From an uncultured bacterium (GTDB lineage Bacteria; Bacillota; Clostridia; Lachnospirales; Lachnospiraceae): a stretch of DNA of 12,121 nucleotides. The stretch lies in NCBI GenBank assembly GCA_937916345.1, contig CALFUE010000156.1, positions 1-12,121 on the forward strand. Reading direction: 5' to 3'. The number at the start of each line of letters is the position of its first letter. Positions within the stretch are counted from its first letter, which is position 1. Shown here piece by piece: positions 1 through 7,848 of the stretch. Position numbers and translations under genes: made by a program. The notes under the pieces were generated by a model. The model did no database searches and was not told where the DNA came from. It saw only the letters and a program-made list of their open reading frames with translations.

Positions 1-1414
1 AGAGGGTAAACCCGTCATGGCAGGTGATGAAATTGACTGATGCCGCGTGATTTCTGGCACTCGGGGAATACATGTCCAGAGATCCCGTGATACGGGCCAT
101 GGCTGCTCCCGCCATACCCTCGTCTCCCTTGAGGAAGCTCCTCAGGTCATCCCTGTAACGACCGTTCCACTCACTCCACCTGCTCCAGGACGGGAACGAT
201 CCCACCTGATACAGTCCACCCGCGTCCCATGCCTCAGCGATAAGCTTTACATTTGAAAGAACGGAATCAAAGGATATGTACTCCAGCAGCGGCGGTCTGT
301 CCATGGGCGCGCCGTTCCCGTCTCTGGTCAGAATGGAAGCCAGATCGAATCTGAAGCCGTCGATCCTGTACTCCACCGCCCAGTATCTCAGACAGTCGAC
401 GATGAATTTGATAACTATGGGATGATTAGCGTTTACCGTATTTCCGCAGCCCGAGAAATTGAAATAATGTCCGTCGGGAGTCAGCATATAATAGATCTTG
501 TTGTCGACTCCCTTGAAAGAGAACCGGGGACCGTCCTCGTTACCCTCGGCGGTATGGTTGAACACCACATCAAGTATGACCTCGATGTCATTGCTGTGGA
601 GCTCCCTGATGAGGCGCTTCAGCTCATCTCCCTCGTGATTGTGCTCCTGCACTGAGGAGTAGCTGGTATTAGGCGCAAAAAAACACACGGTGTTGTAACC
701 CCAGTAATCCATGAGCTGACGGCCGTCCACCACCCTGTCATAATCCATCTCGTCGAACTCAAATATGGGCATGAGCTCGACTGCATTGACGCCAAGCTCC
801 CTGAGATAGGGGATCTTTTCCCTGAGTCCCTCGAAGGTTCCCGGCGCCTTGACCTTTGAGGATTCATGCTTCGTGAAACCCCTGACATGGAGCTCGTAGA
901 TAATGAGATCCTCGATATTTTTCACCGACTGGGGATGAGACCCCCAGTCGAAATTATTCTCGACTACCCTGGCTTTGTATACATAATCCTTCTCGAATTT
1001 ATGTCCCCACTCTCTCTGCTCCGTCACAGCCTTTGCGTAAGGATCAAGGATTATCTTGTTCTTGTCGAAATAGAGACCTGCAGCCGGGTCGTAGGGTCCG
1101 TCAAAGGAGTAGGCATACTCAAACTCCTCAATATCCAGGCCGTAAACTATCATCGCCCAGGTGTTACCCAGCTTGTAGGACTTAGGGAAGGGGATCCTCG
1201 CGAATGGCTCCCTCTCATATTGATGAAACAGCAGGAGCGTCACGCCGGTGGCGTAGAAGGAACTCACCGTAAAGCTGACTCCAAATCCCGACTGGTTTGC
1301 GCCCGGCGTCCGGTAATAGCCCGGTCTCACCTTGTAGCCGTTGATCTCCTCCAGCGGCTGGAGCATCTCGCCTTTTTTTAAATCACGCCCAAATTCCGGT
1401 CTCAGATAGATCAT
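1..1414 (-). CDS. glgX: Glycogen debranching enzyme, GlgX/isoamylase type (GH13), N-terminal 471 residues, cut by window edge
   Basis: This is a GH13 alpha-1,6-glucosidase of the GlgX/isoamylase group, expected to remove branches from glycogen or related glucans in the cytoplasm. The frame is open from the ATG at 1414 to the window edge, so the C-terminal third is missing (family members are usually about 700 residues). Residues about 15-130 look like the CBM48-type N-terminal domain. YELHVRGFT (173-181) opens the catalytic barrel. The four GH13 regions are visible: DVVFNH (282-287), GFRFDLAS with nucleophile D357 and R355, AEAWD with acid/base E394, and ITCHD with H466-D467. The stretch YWGYNTVCFFAPNTSYSS favours GlgX over type I pullulanase. 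The ATG directly follows the tcdA stop codon, and AGGGGTGA just upstream is a suitable ribosome binding site, so it is probably the last or a late gene of the hisA-led operon. Exact substrate preference cannot be read from the sequence. Confidence 0.87.
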   Translation of the reverse strand, partial: MIYLRPEFGRDLKKGEMLQPLEEINGYKVRPGYYRTPGANQSGFGVSFTVSSFYATGVTLLLFHQYEREPFARIPFPKSYKLGNTWAMIVYGLDIEEFEYAYSFDGPYDPAAGLYFDKNKIILDPYAKAVTEQREWGHKFEKDYVYKARVVENNFDWGSHPQSVKNIEDLIIYELHVRGFTKHESSKVKAPGTFEGLREKIPYLRELGVNAVELMPIFEFDEMDYDRVVDGRQLMDYWGYNTVCFFAPNTSYSSVQEHNHEGDELKRLIRELHSNDIEVILDVVFNHTAEGNEDGPRFSFKGVDNKIYYMLTPDGHYFNFSGCGNTVNANHPIVIKFIVDCLRYWAVEYRIDGFRFDLASILTRDGNGAPMDRPPLLEYISFDSVLSNVKLIAEAWDAGGLYQVGSFPSWSRWSEWNGRYRDDLRSFLKGDEGMAGAAMARITGSLDMYSPSARNHAASVNFITCHDGFTL

Positions 1415-2158
1415 TTAGTCACCCCTTTTTCCTGTCAAGTCTTTGATCACTTCTCCCGCCATCATAAAACCTGCAACCGGCGGAACAAAGGCCGCCGATC
1501 CCGGGATCGAACGCCTGCTGCTGCCCTCAGGCACAAGCATTTTCGTATCCTCCTGTGGTTTTATAGGTTCTTCTTTAGAATAGACTACTTTCAGTTTTTT
1601 TATGCCTCTTTTTTTTAATTCACGCCTCATCACTCTTGCCAAAGGACACACCGAGGTCTTGTATATATCCGACACCCTAAAGGCTGACGGATCCAGCGAA
1701 TTGCCTGCTGCCATGCTGCATATTACAGGGGTTCCGGCTTTTTCGGAAGCCATGACGAGCGCTATCTTTCCGGCGACTGTGTCTATGGCATCCACCACAT
1801 AATCATATTGTGGAAAATCAAATTCTCCTTCCGTCCCGGGAAGAAAGAAACACCTGTGCTCATTGACGATACACCCGGGATTTATATCGATAAGCCGCCT
1901 CTTCATCACTTCGGTCTTCGGCTGTCCCACAGTTGATGTAAGGGCAAGCAGCTGACGGTTGATATTTGATAATGATACCACATCATCATCCACTATATCT
2001 ATTGTGCCGATCCCTGACCGGACCAATGCCTCAGCCGCAAAGGAACCCACTCCCCCGAGACCGAAGACGGCGACTCTCTTGCCTCTTAATAATTCGACAT
2101 TTTCAGAGCCGATGAGTAGTTCAAGCCTCTCGAAGCGCCCGCCTCCCCACTCGCTCAA
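1415..2158 (-). CDS. tcdA: tRNA threonylcarbamoyladenosine dehydratase TcdA (ThiF/E1-like)
   Basis: TcdA (formerly CsdL/YgdL) is an ATP-dependent E1-like enzyme that dehydrates t6A at tRNA position 37 to cyclic t6A. The 247 residues match the family length. The Rossmann nucleotide loop GLGGVGS is at 33-39, the acidic DDD at 57-59 and the ATP-binding NINRQ at 65-69. The family-typical CPLARVMRRELKKRGI stretch follows in the second half, and FERLELLIG near the N-terminus matches the usual start of the domain. The start is a TTG (2158-2156) that overlaps the metF stop in the sequence TTGA. GGAGG lies 7 nt upstream inside the end of metF, and no ATG or GTG fits before the Rossmann fold, so the TTG is well supported. 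Overlap with metF suggests translational coupling. Related ThiF/MoeB/HesA proteins are the alternative, but adjacent thiamine or molybdopterin genes are absent and the motif set fits TcdA best. Confidence 0.92.
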   Translation of the reverse strand: MSEWGGGRFERLELLIGSENVELLRGKRVAVFGLGGVGSFAAEALVRSGIGTIDIVDDDVVSLSNINRQLLALTSTVGQPKTEVMKRRLIDINPGCIVNEHRCFFLPGTEGEFDFPQYDYVVDAIDTVAGKIALVMASEKAGTPVICSMAAGNSLDPSAFRVSDIYKTSVCPLARVMRRELKKRGIKKLKVVYSKEEPIKPQEDTKMLVPEGSSRRSIPGSAAFVPPVAGFMMAGEVIKDLTGKRGD

Positions 2159-3000
2159 GATACAGCCTCCACGATCTCTGCGGTGGTCTTCGGCTTGTTC
2201 ATGGAGTAGATATGAACTCCGTCAACTTTGTTTTCTATCAACTCATTTATCTGGTTCACAGTGTAGGAAAGGCTCGCCTTTCTGAATTCCTCCGGGCTGT
2301 TGTCGTATTTTGCTATTATATCAGAATATTCCTTTGGAACAGAGGTTGCCGACATACCGATGCACCTCTCGACCTGAGCTGCGCTGGTGAGGGGCATGAC
2401 GCCCGCGTGTATCGGCACATTTATCCCTCTTTTCCTGGCCATATCGAGAAATCTGAAGTAGGCCTCATTATCCAAAAAAAGCTGGGATATGAGACTTTCA
2501 GCCCCCGCCTCCACCTTTTTCTTTAACATGTCGAGATCACTCTCCATACTCTCTGCCTCGAAATGCTTTTCGGGATAGCAGGCTCCCCATACGCTTAAAC
2601 CCGGAGTGTTTGCCTTCAGATAAGCCGTCAGATCGGATGCATGGGCGAAATCCCTGCTCTCGAAAACCTCATCAGTCATATCTATGGGTCTGTCACCCCT
2701 CAATGCCAGAACGGAAGTAAGCTTTCTGTCCTTTAGCTCCCCGATCACCTTTTTGATATCGCTTTCCTTGTTCCCCACACAGGTCATGTGAACCACAGGG
2801 GCGATATTCAGCCTGTCCTGTATGTAGGAGGCTATCTCCAGCGTCTTCTTCGAGCGGGAGCCTCCTGCTCCGTAAGTCACAGAGATAAAGCCCGGCTTGA
2901 GAAGCGCCAGCGAATCCAGCACATTGTAAACTCCCTCGAACTCATCGTCCTTTTTTGGAGGAAATACCTCAAACGAGATCTCTGTATCTTTTATCTTCAT
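2155..3000 (-). CDS. metF: Methylenetetrahydrofolate reductase MetF
   Basis: A flavin-dependent 5,10-methylenetetrahydrofolate reductase of about 281 residues that makes 5-methyl-THF for methionine synthesis. Family signatures are ISFEVFPPK near the N-terminus (catalytic Glu in the E-F-P-P motif), FISVTYGAGGS, the HMTCVG strand and LALRGDRP in the FAD/folate barrel. Later come ISQLFLDNEAYFRF and PIHAGVMPL, and the protein ends with a typical GVHIYSMNKP stretch. It is the short, single-domain bacterial form. The start is a tandem ATGATG: the first ATG (3003) is only 3 nt from AAGGAG, the second (3000) is 6 nt away, so I chose the second. Either way it overlaps the dapL stop (4 nt or 1 nt). Its 3' end overlaps tcdA by 4 nt. 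There is no MetV-like partner here, so a Wood-Ljungdahl role is not indicated. Confidence 0.95.
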   Translation of the reverse strand: MKIKDTEISFEVFPPKKDDEFEGVYNVLDSLALLKPGFISVTYGAGGSRSKKTLEIASYIQDRLNIAPVVHMTCVGNKESDIKKVIGELKDRKLTSVLALRGDRPIDMTDEVFESRDFAHASDLTAYLKANTPGLSVWGACYPEKHFEAESMESDLDMLKKKVEAGAESLISQLFLDNEAYFRFLDMARKRGINVPIHAGVMPLTSAAQVERCIGMSATSVPKEYSDIIAKYDNSPEEFRKASLSYTVNQINELIENKVDGVHIYSMNKPKTTAEIVEAVS

Positions 3001-4214
3001 CATATACTCCTTATCCGCTCAATGGCGGCCTTTGTATTGTCATGTGTACCGAAGGCGGTCAATCTGAAATATCCGGCTCCGCAGGGACCGAAGCCCACTC
3101 CGGGAGTCCCGACCACATTCGCTTTCTCCAGCAGATAGTCGAAAAAGCCCCAGGAATCCAGTCCCTTCGGCGTCTTCATCCAGATGTAGGGTGCGTTCAC
3201 ACCGCCGTAAACCTCATAGCCTGCATCCTTTAAGCCACCGAGTATCACGCGGGCATTTTCCATGTAGTAATCCACCAGACCTCTCACCTCTGCCTTTCCG
3301 GCGTCGGAGTAGACAGCCTCCCCCGCTCTCTGAACGATATAAGGCGCACCGTTAAATTTTGTGCCGTGGCGTCTCGCCCACATGTCGTGGAGTGACACGC
3401 CTGATCTCTTCAGTTCCTTCGGAACGACCGTAAACCCGAGGCGCAGACCCGTGAAGCCCGCGTTCTTTGAGAAGCTCCTCAGCTCTATTGCGCAGGTCTT
3501 TGCTCCATCGCACTCATAGATCGAGTGGCAGACGTCCCCCTGTGATATATAAGCCTCATAGGCCGCGTCATAGATAATCACGGCTCCGATCCTGTTCGCG
3601 TAATCGACCCACTCCTGCAGGCGCTCCTTTGGAATGGTGGTACCGGTGGGATTGTTCGGGAAGCACAGATAAATGATGTCCGGCTCCTCCTTTGGAAACT
3701 CCGGCGAAAAGCCATTCTCTGAGGTGGCAGGCATATAGATAACGTCCTCGAATTTGCCGGCTTTCTCGTCATAGAGCCCCGTGCGCCCCGCCATGACATT
3801 TGAGTCCACATAGACGGGATAGACGGGATCTGTCACAGCAATCCTCGAATCTGCGGAAAAGAGCTCCTGTATGCTTCCGGAATCGCTCTTTGCGCCGTCT
3901 GACACAAATATCTCATCATCCGCGATATCGCAGCCTTTTCCCCTGTAATCATTTTCCGCTATGGCGTGCCTCAGGAAATCATATCCCAAATCCGGGGCAT
4001 AACCCCTGAAGGTGGCGTCCTGCCCCATCTCATCCACAGCGTCGTGAAGCGCCTTTACGATGGTCGGAGTCAGCGCCTTCGTCACATCTCCTATGCCCAG
4101 ACGTATCACCTGTTTATCCGGATTGGCCGCGGAAAATTCCGAAACCTTTTTCGCTATCGTGGAAAACAGATAGCTGCCCGGAAGTCTCTGAAAGTTTGTA
4201 TTTACCTTTACCAT
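3000..4214 (-). CDS. dapL: LL-diaminopimelate aminotransferase DapL
   Basis: A fold-type I PLP aminotransferase that converts tetrahydrodipicolinate plus glutamate directly to LL-2,6-diaminopimelate, bypassing the acyl intermediates of the DapD/DapC/DapE route. Its 404 residues match the family. Visible signatures are the N-terminal NTNFQRLPGSYLFSTIAKKV, IRLGIGDVT at 38-46, FRGYAPDLGYDFLR, VSDGAKSD at 104-111, CFPNNPTG at 184-191 and YDAAYEAY at 215-222. SFSKNAGFTGLRLGF carries the PLP lysine K250 and R258. The N-terminal block and the GIGDVT motif separate DapL from general aspartate aminotransferases. It starts one base after the dapF stop, with GGGGAG about 7 nt upstream, so the two consecutive enzymes of the lysine/peptidoglycan branch are co-translated. 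Its stop overlaps the metF start. Presence of DapL suggests the organism uses the aminotransferase variant of the DAP pathway. Confidence 0.97.
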   Translation of the reverse strand: MVKVNTNFQRLPGSYLFSTIAKKVSEFSAANPDKQVIRLGIGDVTKALTPTIVKALHDAVDEMGQDATFRGYAPDLGYDFLRHAIAENDYRGKGCDIADDEIFVSDGAKSDSGSIQELFSADSRIAVTDPVYPVYVDSNVMAGRTGLYDEKAGKFEDVIYMPATSENGFSPEFPKEEPDIIYLCFPNNPTGTTIPKERLQEWVDYANRIGAVIIYDAAYEAYISQGDVCHSIYECDGAKTCAIELRSFSKNAGFTGLRLGFTVVPKELKRSGVSLHDMWARRHGTKFNGAPYIVQRAGEAVYSDAGKAEVRGLVDYYMENARVILGGLKDAGYEVYGGVNAPYIWMKTPKGLDSWGFFDYLLEKANVVGTPGVGFGPCGAGYFRLTAFGTHDNTKAAIERIRSI

Positions 4215-4215
4215 C

Positions 4216-5058
4216 TTATATCTCCCCTCTGAAAACCTCTGTGGCGGGACCCGTCATATATACGGGATTCCCCTCGCCATCCCATCTGATGGTGAGATCA
4301 CCGCCTATGAGCTTTACCATGACCTCATTATCCGTCAGTTTGTTTAATACAGCCGCAACCGCTGTGGCGCAGGCTCCGGTGCCGCATGCCAGTGTCTCGC
4401 CGCTGCCTCTCTCCCACACTCTCATGGAGAGGGTCTTTCTGTCGATGACATTGACAAATTCTGTGTTTATCCTGTCCGGAAAGGCCTTGTGACGCTCCCA
4501 GAATTCGCCTATATCCACCAGCTCCAGCTTTTTCACATCGGTGTCCATGAATACGACGCAGTGTGGATTTCCCATAGACACGCAGGTGACATTGTGCTTT
4601 TCCCCTGCGACAGTTATCTCACAGTCCACCGCTCTGCCTTCCCCATTGTTTAGTGTGGTGGGGATCTTTTCGCTCTCAAATACAGGCTCACCCATATTGA
4701 CCCGCACGGTCTCAACCATGTCAGTATCGGCATCCACATTGAGCTTCAGCTCCCTGATGCCCGCCCGTGTCTCTATAGCGATATCCGTCTTTCCCGTGAG
4801 CTTATGGTCGTAGACATACTTTCCCACACAGCGGATGCCGTTTCCGCACATCGCTCCCTCACTGCCGTCGGCATTGTACATTATCATCCTGAAATCAGCC
4901 TTTTCAGAGGGCGCGATGAGTATCAGCCCGTCGGATCCCACTCCGAAATGGCGCACCGATACCCTCTTTGCCAGCTCCGGCGCGTCCGTGACCTCCTCCT
5001 CAAAGAGATTCACATATACATAATCATTTCCTATTCCGTGCATCTTAGTAAATTTCAT
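4216..5058 (-). CDS. dapF: Diaminopimelate epimerase DapF
   Basis: A cofactor-independent epimerase that converts LL-DAP to meso-DAP, the precursor of lysine and of the peptidoglycan cross-link. Its 280 residues are full length. The N-terminus MKFTKMHGIGNDY is the family hallmark. The two catalytic cysteines are in MCGNGIRC (C71) and in GETLACGTGAC (C225), one in each of the two similar halves of the protein. Substrate-binding stretches such as NADGSEGAMCGNG and SMGNPHCVVF are intact, so it should be active. The ATG at 5058 is preceded by AGGTGA about 10 nt upstream, in the 9-nt gap after hisA. It directly precedes dapL, which makes its substrate. Confidence 0.98.
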   Translation of the reverse strand: MKFTKMHGIGNDYVYVNLFEEEVTDAPELAKRVSVRHFGVGSDGLILIAPSEKADFRMIMYNADGSEGAMCGNGIRCVGKYVYDHKLTGKTDIAIETRAGIRELKLNVDADTDMVETVRVNMGEPVFESEKIPTTLNNGEGRAVDCEITVAGEKHNVTCVSMGNPHCVVFMDTDVKKLELVDIGEFWERHKAFPDRINTEFVNVIDRKTLSMRVWERGSGETLACGTGACATAVAAVLNKLTDNEVMVKLIGGDLTIRWDGEGNPVYMTGPATEVFRGEI

Positions 5059-5067
5059 ATCTTCAAA

Positions 5068-5844
5068 TCACCTTTCGATCTCCTTGAGTACATCCTCCAG
5101 CGGAAGCTCTCCGCCGAATATATCAAGTGCTGAGCCCACTGTCACATCTACCCGTGAGTGCCCTGACTCTTTTATCTTTTGTATGTCGGAGAGGCTTGCG
5201 ATACCACCCGCGTAGGTCACGGGGATCCCCTCGTAATCAGACAGTATTCCCAACACCTCATCCGATGGTCCCGACGCCTTCCCCTCCACATCCGCGGAAT
5301 GAATCAGATATTCGTCGGCGAACTCCGAAAGCCTGTCAAGAAGGCTTTCGGACAGTTTTTCCATGGTATATTTCTGCCATCTGTCTGTCACAACATAATA
5401 ATCATCATCCAGCTTTCTGCAGGAGAGATCCAGCACCAGCCGGCTCTTTCCCACCGCGGTTCTCATGATATTCAGCCTGTCGAAATCTATCCTGCCGGAG
5501 GTAAAGACATAGGATGTCACGATCACATGGCTGGCTCCTGCGTCCAGGAAAAAAGAGGCGTTGTCAGGGGTTATACCGCCGCCCACCTGCATAAATCCGG
5601 CGTGCTCTCTCAGCGCCGCCACCGCCGCTTCCTTTGTCTTTTCATAAAAAGGGCTGTCCCTCCCGTTTAAGAGAATGACATGCCCTCCGCTAAGCTTCCT
5701 TTCGTAATATAGATTGCTGTAATAAGCTCCGTCCCTGTCAGACACAAAATTTTCGCTGGCACGATCCGCAGCATCATCAATGGTTCCGCCTACTATCTGT
5801 TTGACATATCCGTTATGGATATCAATACAGGGTCTGAATCTCAT
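5068..5844 (-). CDS. hisA: Phosphoribosylformimino-AICAR-phosphate isomerase HisA, eukaryotic (HIS6-like) type
   Basis: A TIM-barrel isomerase for the fourth step of histidine synthesis (ProFAR to PRFAR). The 258 residues follow the yeast/plant HIS6 version rather than ordinary bacterial HisA. CIDIHNGYVKQIVGGT at 6-21 replaces the bacterial PA-x-DL-x-x-G-x-V-VRL start. FMQVGGGI is at 84-91, LDLSCRK at 138-144, LIHSADVEG at 180-188, VTYAGGI at 209-215 and DVTVGSALDIFGG at 233-245. D8 and D139 occupy the expected positions of the catalytic aspartates, and GGG and AGG form the phosphate-binding loops. I recognise the motif pattern from memory of yeast HIS6 and the TIGR02129 family. The ATG has GGAGG 7 nt upstream. 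It is first in a long operon with dapF, not in a his operon. Acquisition by lateral transfer is possible. Confidence 0.93.
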   Translation of the reverse strand: MRFRPCIDIHNGYVKQIVGGTIDDAADRASENFVSDRDGAYYSNLYYERKLSGGHVILLNGRDSPFYEKTKEAAVAALREHAGFMQVGGGITPDNASFFLDAGASHVIVTSYVFTSGRIDFDRLNIMRTAVGKSRLVLDLSCRKLDDDYYVVTDRWQKYTMEKLSESLLDRLSEFADEYLIHSADVEGKASGPSDEVLGILSDYEGIPVTYAGGIASLSDIQKIKESGHSRVDVTVGSALDIFGGELPLEDVLKEIER

Positions 5845-5868
5845 GAGTTTTCCTCCACAATCCTTTAA

Positions 5869-5897
5869 ATCCTAACACAGCCGCCCCAAGTGTGCAA
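5869..5897 (-). promoter_or_regulatory. Candidate promoter for the hisA-dapF-dapL-metF-tcdA-glgX operon
   Basis: On the minus strand a TTGCAC -35-like hexamer (5897-5892) is separated by 17 nt from TAGGAT (5874-5869). A TG dinucleotide one base before the -10 makes it extended. Transcription would begin near 5862, giving a leader of about 18 nt that includes the GGAGG at 5856-5852. Both hexamers are imperfect (3/6 and 4/6), so this is only a candidate, although spacing and position fit well. Confidence 0.4.
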
Positions 5898-5905
5898 CAA
5901 AAAAT

Positions 5906-5958
5906 CGAACGTGTCTTGTTTTTCGGTAAAATTTCACATTGCAAAACAAAAAAGTTCG
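5906..5958. repeat. Interrupted inverted repeat plus TGCAA...CAAAAAA direct repeats in the divergent promoter region
   Basis: CGAAC (5906-5910) with GTTCG (5954-5958), and inside them TTGTTTT (5916-5922) with AAAACAA (5943-5949), form an interrupted inverted repeat around the typA -35. TGCAACAAAAAA (5893-5904) is also echoed directly by TGCAAAACAAAAAA (5940-5953), and each copy sits at the -35 of one of the two divergent candidate promoters. It could be an operator or just A/T-rich promoter sequence. Confidence 0.3.
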
Positions 5959-5967
5959 CGTTATATT
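5939..5967 (+). promoter_or_regulatory. Candidate typA promoter
   Basis: TTGCAA (5939-5944, 4/6 to consensus) and TATATT (5962-5967, 5/6) are separated by 17 nt. The start of transcription would be near 5974, just ahead of the AAGGAG ribosome binding site at 5982-5987, which is 10 nt from the typA ATG. The leader is therefore short, about 24 nt. Confidence 0.5.
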
Positions 5968-5997
5968 TGGTGAGTTGTGTAAAGGAGTTTAAATATT

Positions 5998-7824
5998 ATG
6001 GAGAGAACAGACGTAAGAAACATAGCGATAATCGCCCATGTAGACCATGGCAAGACCACACTGGTGGACGAGCTCTTAAAGCAGAGCGGCGTCTTCCGTG
6101 AAAATGAGGTCGTGACCGAGCGTGTCATGGACTCAAACGACATCGAGAAGGAACGCGGAATAACCATCCTCTCAAAAAATACCGCCGTGACCTACAAGGG
6201 TACAAAAATAAACATAATCGACACCCCGGGGCACGCCGATTTCGGCGGCGAGGTGGAGCGCGTGCTCAAGATGGTAAATGGAGTCGTGCTGGTGGTGGAC
6301 GCCTTCGAGGGCGCCATGCCTCAGACCAAGTTCGTACTGACCAAGGCGCTTGAGCTGACACTTCCGGTAGTGGTCTGCGTGAACAAGGTGGACAGGAACG
6401 AGGCCAGACCCGGGGAGGTGGTGGACGAGGTACTAGAGCTCTTTATGGATCTGGGCGCGGACGATTCCTATCTGGATTCCCCCTTCATATACGCTTCCGC
6501 AAAGGATGGCTACGCCTCCGCCGACCCAAATGTAAAGGGTACGGATATGGCTCCGCTCTTTGACGCCATTATGACGCACATACCGGCTCCCACCGGTGAT
6601 CAGACTGCATCCACGCAGATTCTCATCTCCACCATCGACTACAATGAGTATGTGGGCCGTATCGGCATCGGAAAGGTGGACAACGGAACCATCCGTGTAA
6701 ACGATGATGTGATTTTGCTGAACCACCACAACCCCGATATGCAGAAAAAGGTAAAGATCAGCAAGCTGTATATGTTTGACGGCCTGAATCGGGTTGACAT
6801 AAAAGAAGCTACTGTCGGAGATGTCGTTGCCATCTCAGGAATAGCGGACATTGGTATCGGAGACACCATATGCGGACCTGAAAACCCGTCAGCCATCCCA
6901 TTCCAAAAGATATCAGAGCCCACCCTCTCCATGAATTTCATGGTAAACGACTCGCCTCTGGCCGGCACCGAGGGAAAATTTGTCACCAGCCGCCACTTAA
7001 GAGACCGACTGTTTCGCGAGCTGAACACTGATGTGAGCCTGCGCGTGGAGGAAACAGAGGATACAGACACCTTCAAGGTTTCCGGCCGCGGCGAGCTGCA
7101 CCTGTCCGTCCTGATAGAAAATATGCGCCGCGAGGGCTTCGAGTTTGCGGTCTCAAAAGCACAGGTACTCTTTCACACGGACGAGAACGGCAAAAAGACC
7201 GAGCCCATGGAACTGGCCTATGTGGATGTACCCGGCGATTTCACCGGAGCCGTCATAGAAAAGCTCTCCGGCAGAAAGGGCGAGCTGCTGTCCATGGATC
7301 CCATATCAGGCGGCTACACCAGACTGAAATTCAGGATCCCCTCCAGAGGATTGATCGGCTACCGCGGTGAATTTATGACAGACACCAAGGGAAACGGCAT
7401 TATAAATACGATTTTTGACGGCTACGATCTCTACAAGGGCGATATAACCTTCAGAAAGACGGGTTCCCTCATAGCCTTCGAGGCAGGTGAGGCCGTAACC
7501 TACGGACTCTTCCAGGCTCAGGAGAGAGGCGCTTTATTCATCGGCTCCGGCGAGAAGGTCTATGCCGGAATGGTCATCGGAATGAGCGCAAAGCCCGAGG
7601 ATATAGAATTAAATGTCTGCAAGAAAAAGCATTTGACGAACACGCGTTCTTCAAGTGCCGATGAAGCTTTGATCCTGACACCTCCGAGGATCCTATCCCT
7701 GGAGCAGGCTCTGGAATTTATCGACGAGGATGAGCTGCTGGAGATCACTCCAAATAGCATCCGTGTCAGAAAAAAGATATTGGATTCAACCCTGCGCAAG
7801 CGCGCCGGATTTAATAAACAATAA
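5998..7824 (+). CDS. typA: Ribosome-associated translational GTPase TypA/BipA
   Basis: A translational GTPase related to EF-G and LepA that binds the ribosome and acts in 50S maturation and stress adaptation in characterised bacteria. Its 608 residues match the family. The G motifs are all intact: AHVDHGKTT (13-21), RGITI (53-57), DTPGH (75-79), NKVD (129-132) and SAK (167-169). The MDSNDIEKERGITIL stretch is typical of TypA rather than LepA, and so is the C-terminal half, with GELHLSVLIENMRREGFE, the RIPSRGLIGYRGEF segment and CKKKHLTNTRSSSADEA. It lies alone on the plus strand, divergent from the hisA operon and convergent with the binding-protein gene, with only 24 bp between the two stop codons. 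The frame is uninterrupted. Confidence 0.98.
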   Translation: MERTDVRNIAIIAHVDHGKTTLVDELLKQSGVFRENEVVTERVMDSNDIEKERGITILSKNTAVTYKGTKINIIDTPGHADFGGEVERVLKMVNGVVLVVDAFEGAMPQTKFVLTKALELTLPVVVCVNKVDRNEARPGEVVDEVLELFMDLGADDSYLDSPFIYASAKDGYASADPNVKGTDMAPLFDAIMTHIPAPTGDQTASTQILISTIDYNEYVGRIGIGKVDNGTIRVNDDVILLNHHNPDMQKKVKISKLYMFDGLNRVDIKEATVGDVVAISGIADIGIGDTICGPENPSAIPFQKISEPTLSMNFMVNDSPLAGTEGKFVTSRHLRDRLFRELNTDVSLRVEETEDTDTFKVSGRGELHLSVLIENMRREGFEFAVSKAQVLFHTDENGKKTEPMELAYVDVPGDFTGAVIEKLSGRKGELLSMDPISGGYTRLKFRIPSRGLIGYRGEFMTDTKGNGIINTIFDGYDLYKGDITFRKTGSLIAFEAGEAVTYGLFQAQERGALFIGSGEKVYAGMVIGMSAKPEDIELNVCKKKHLTNTRSSSADEALILTPPRILSLEQALEFIDEDELLEITPNSIRVRKKILDSTLRKRAGFNKQ

Positions 7825-7848
7825 AACTAATTATGATCTTCAAAAGCT

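Noticed and set aside
866..1381. A 171-codon plus-strand frame within glgX
   Set aside because: It is antisense to clear GH13 motifs and has no recognisable domain.
3000..4214. A general aspartate aminotransferase instead of DapL
   Set aside because: The NTNFQRLPGSYLF start, the GIGDVT motif and the position next to dapF are specific to LL-DAP aminotransferase.
7825..7848. A terminator for the kinase/binding-protein unit around the AAAGCTTT palindrome
   Set aside because: The stem is short and A/T-only. T-rich sequence follows on the minus strand, but there is no stable hairpin, so I do not call it.
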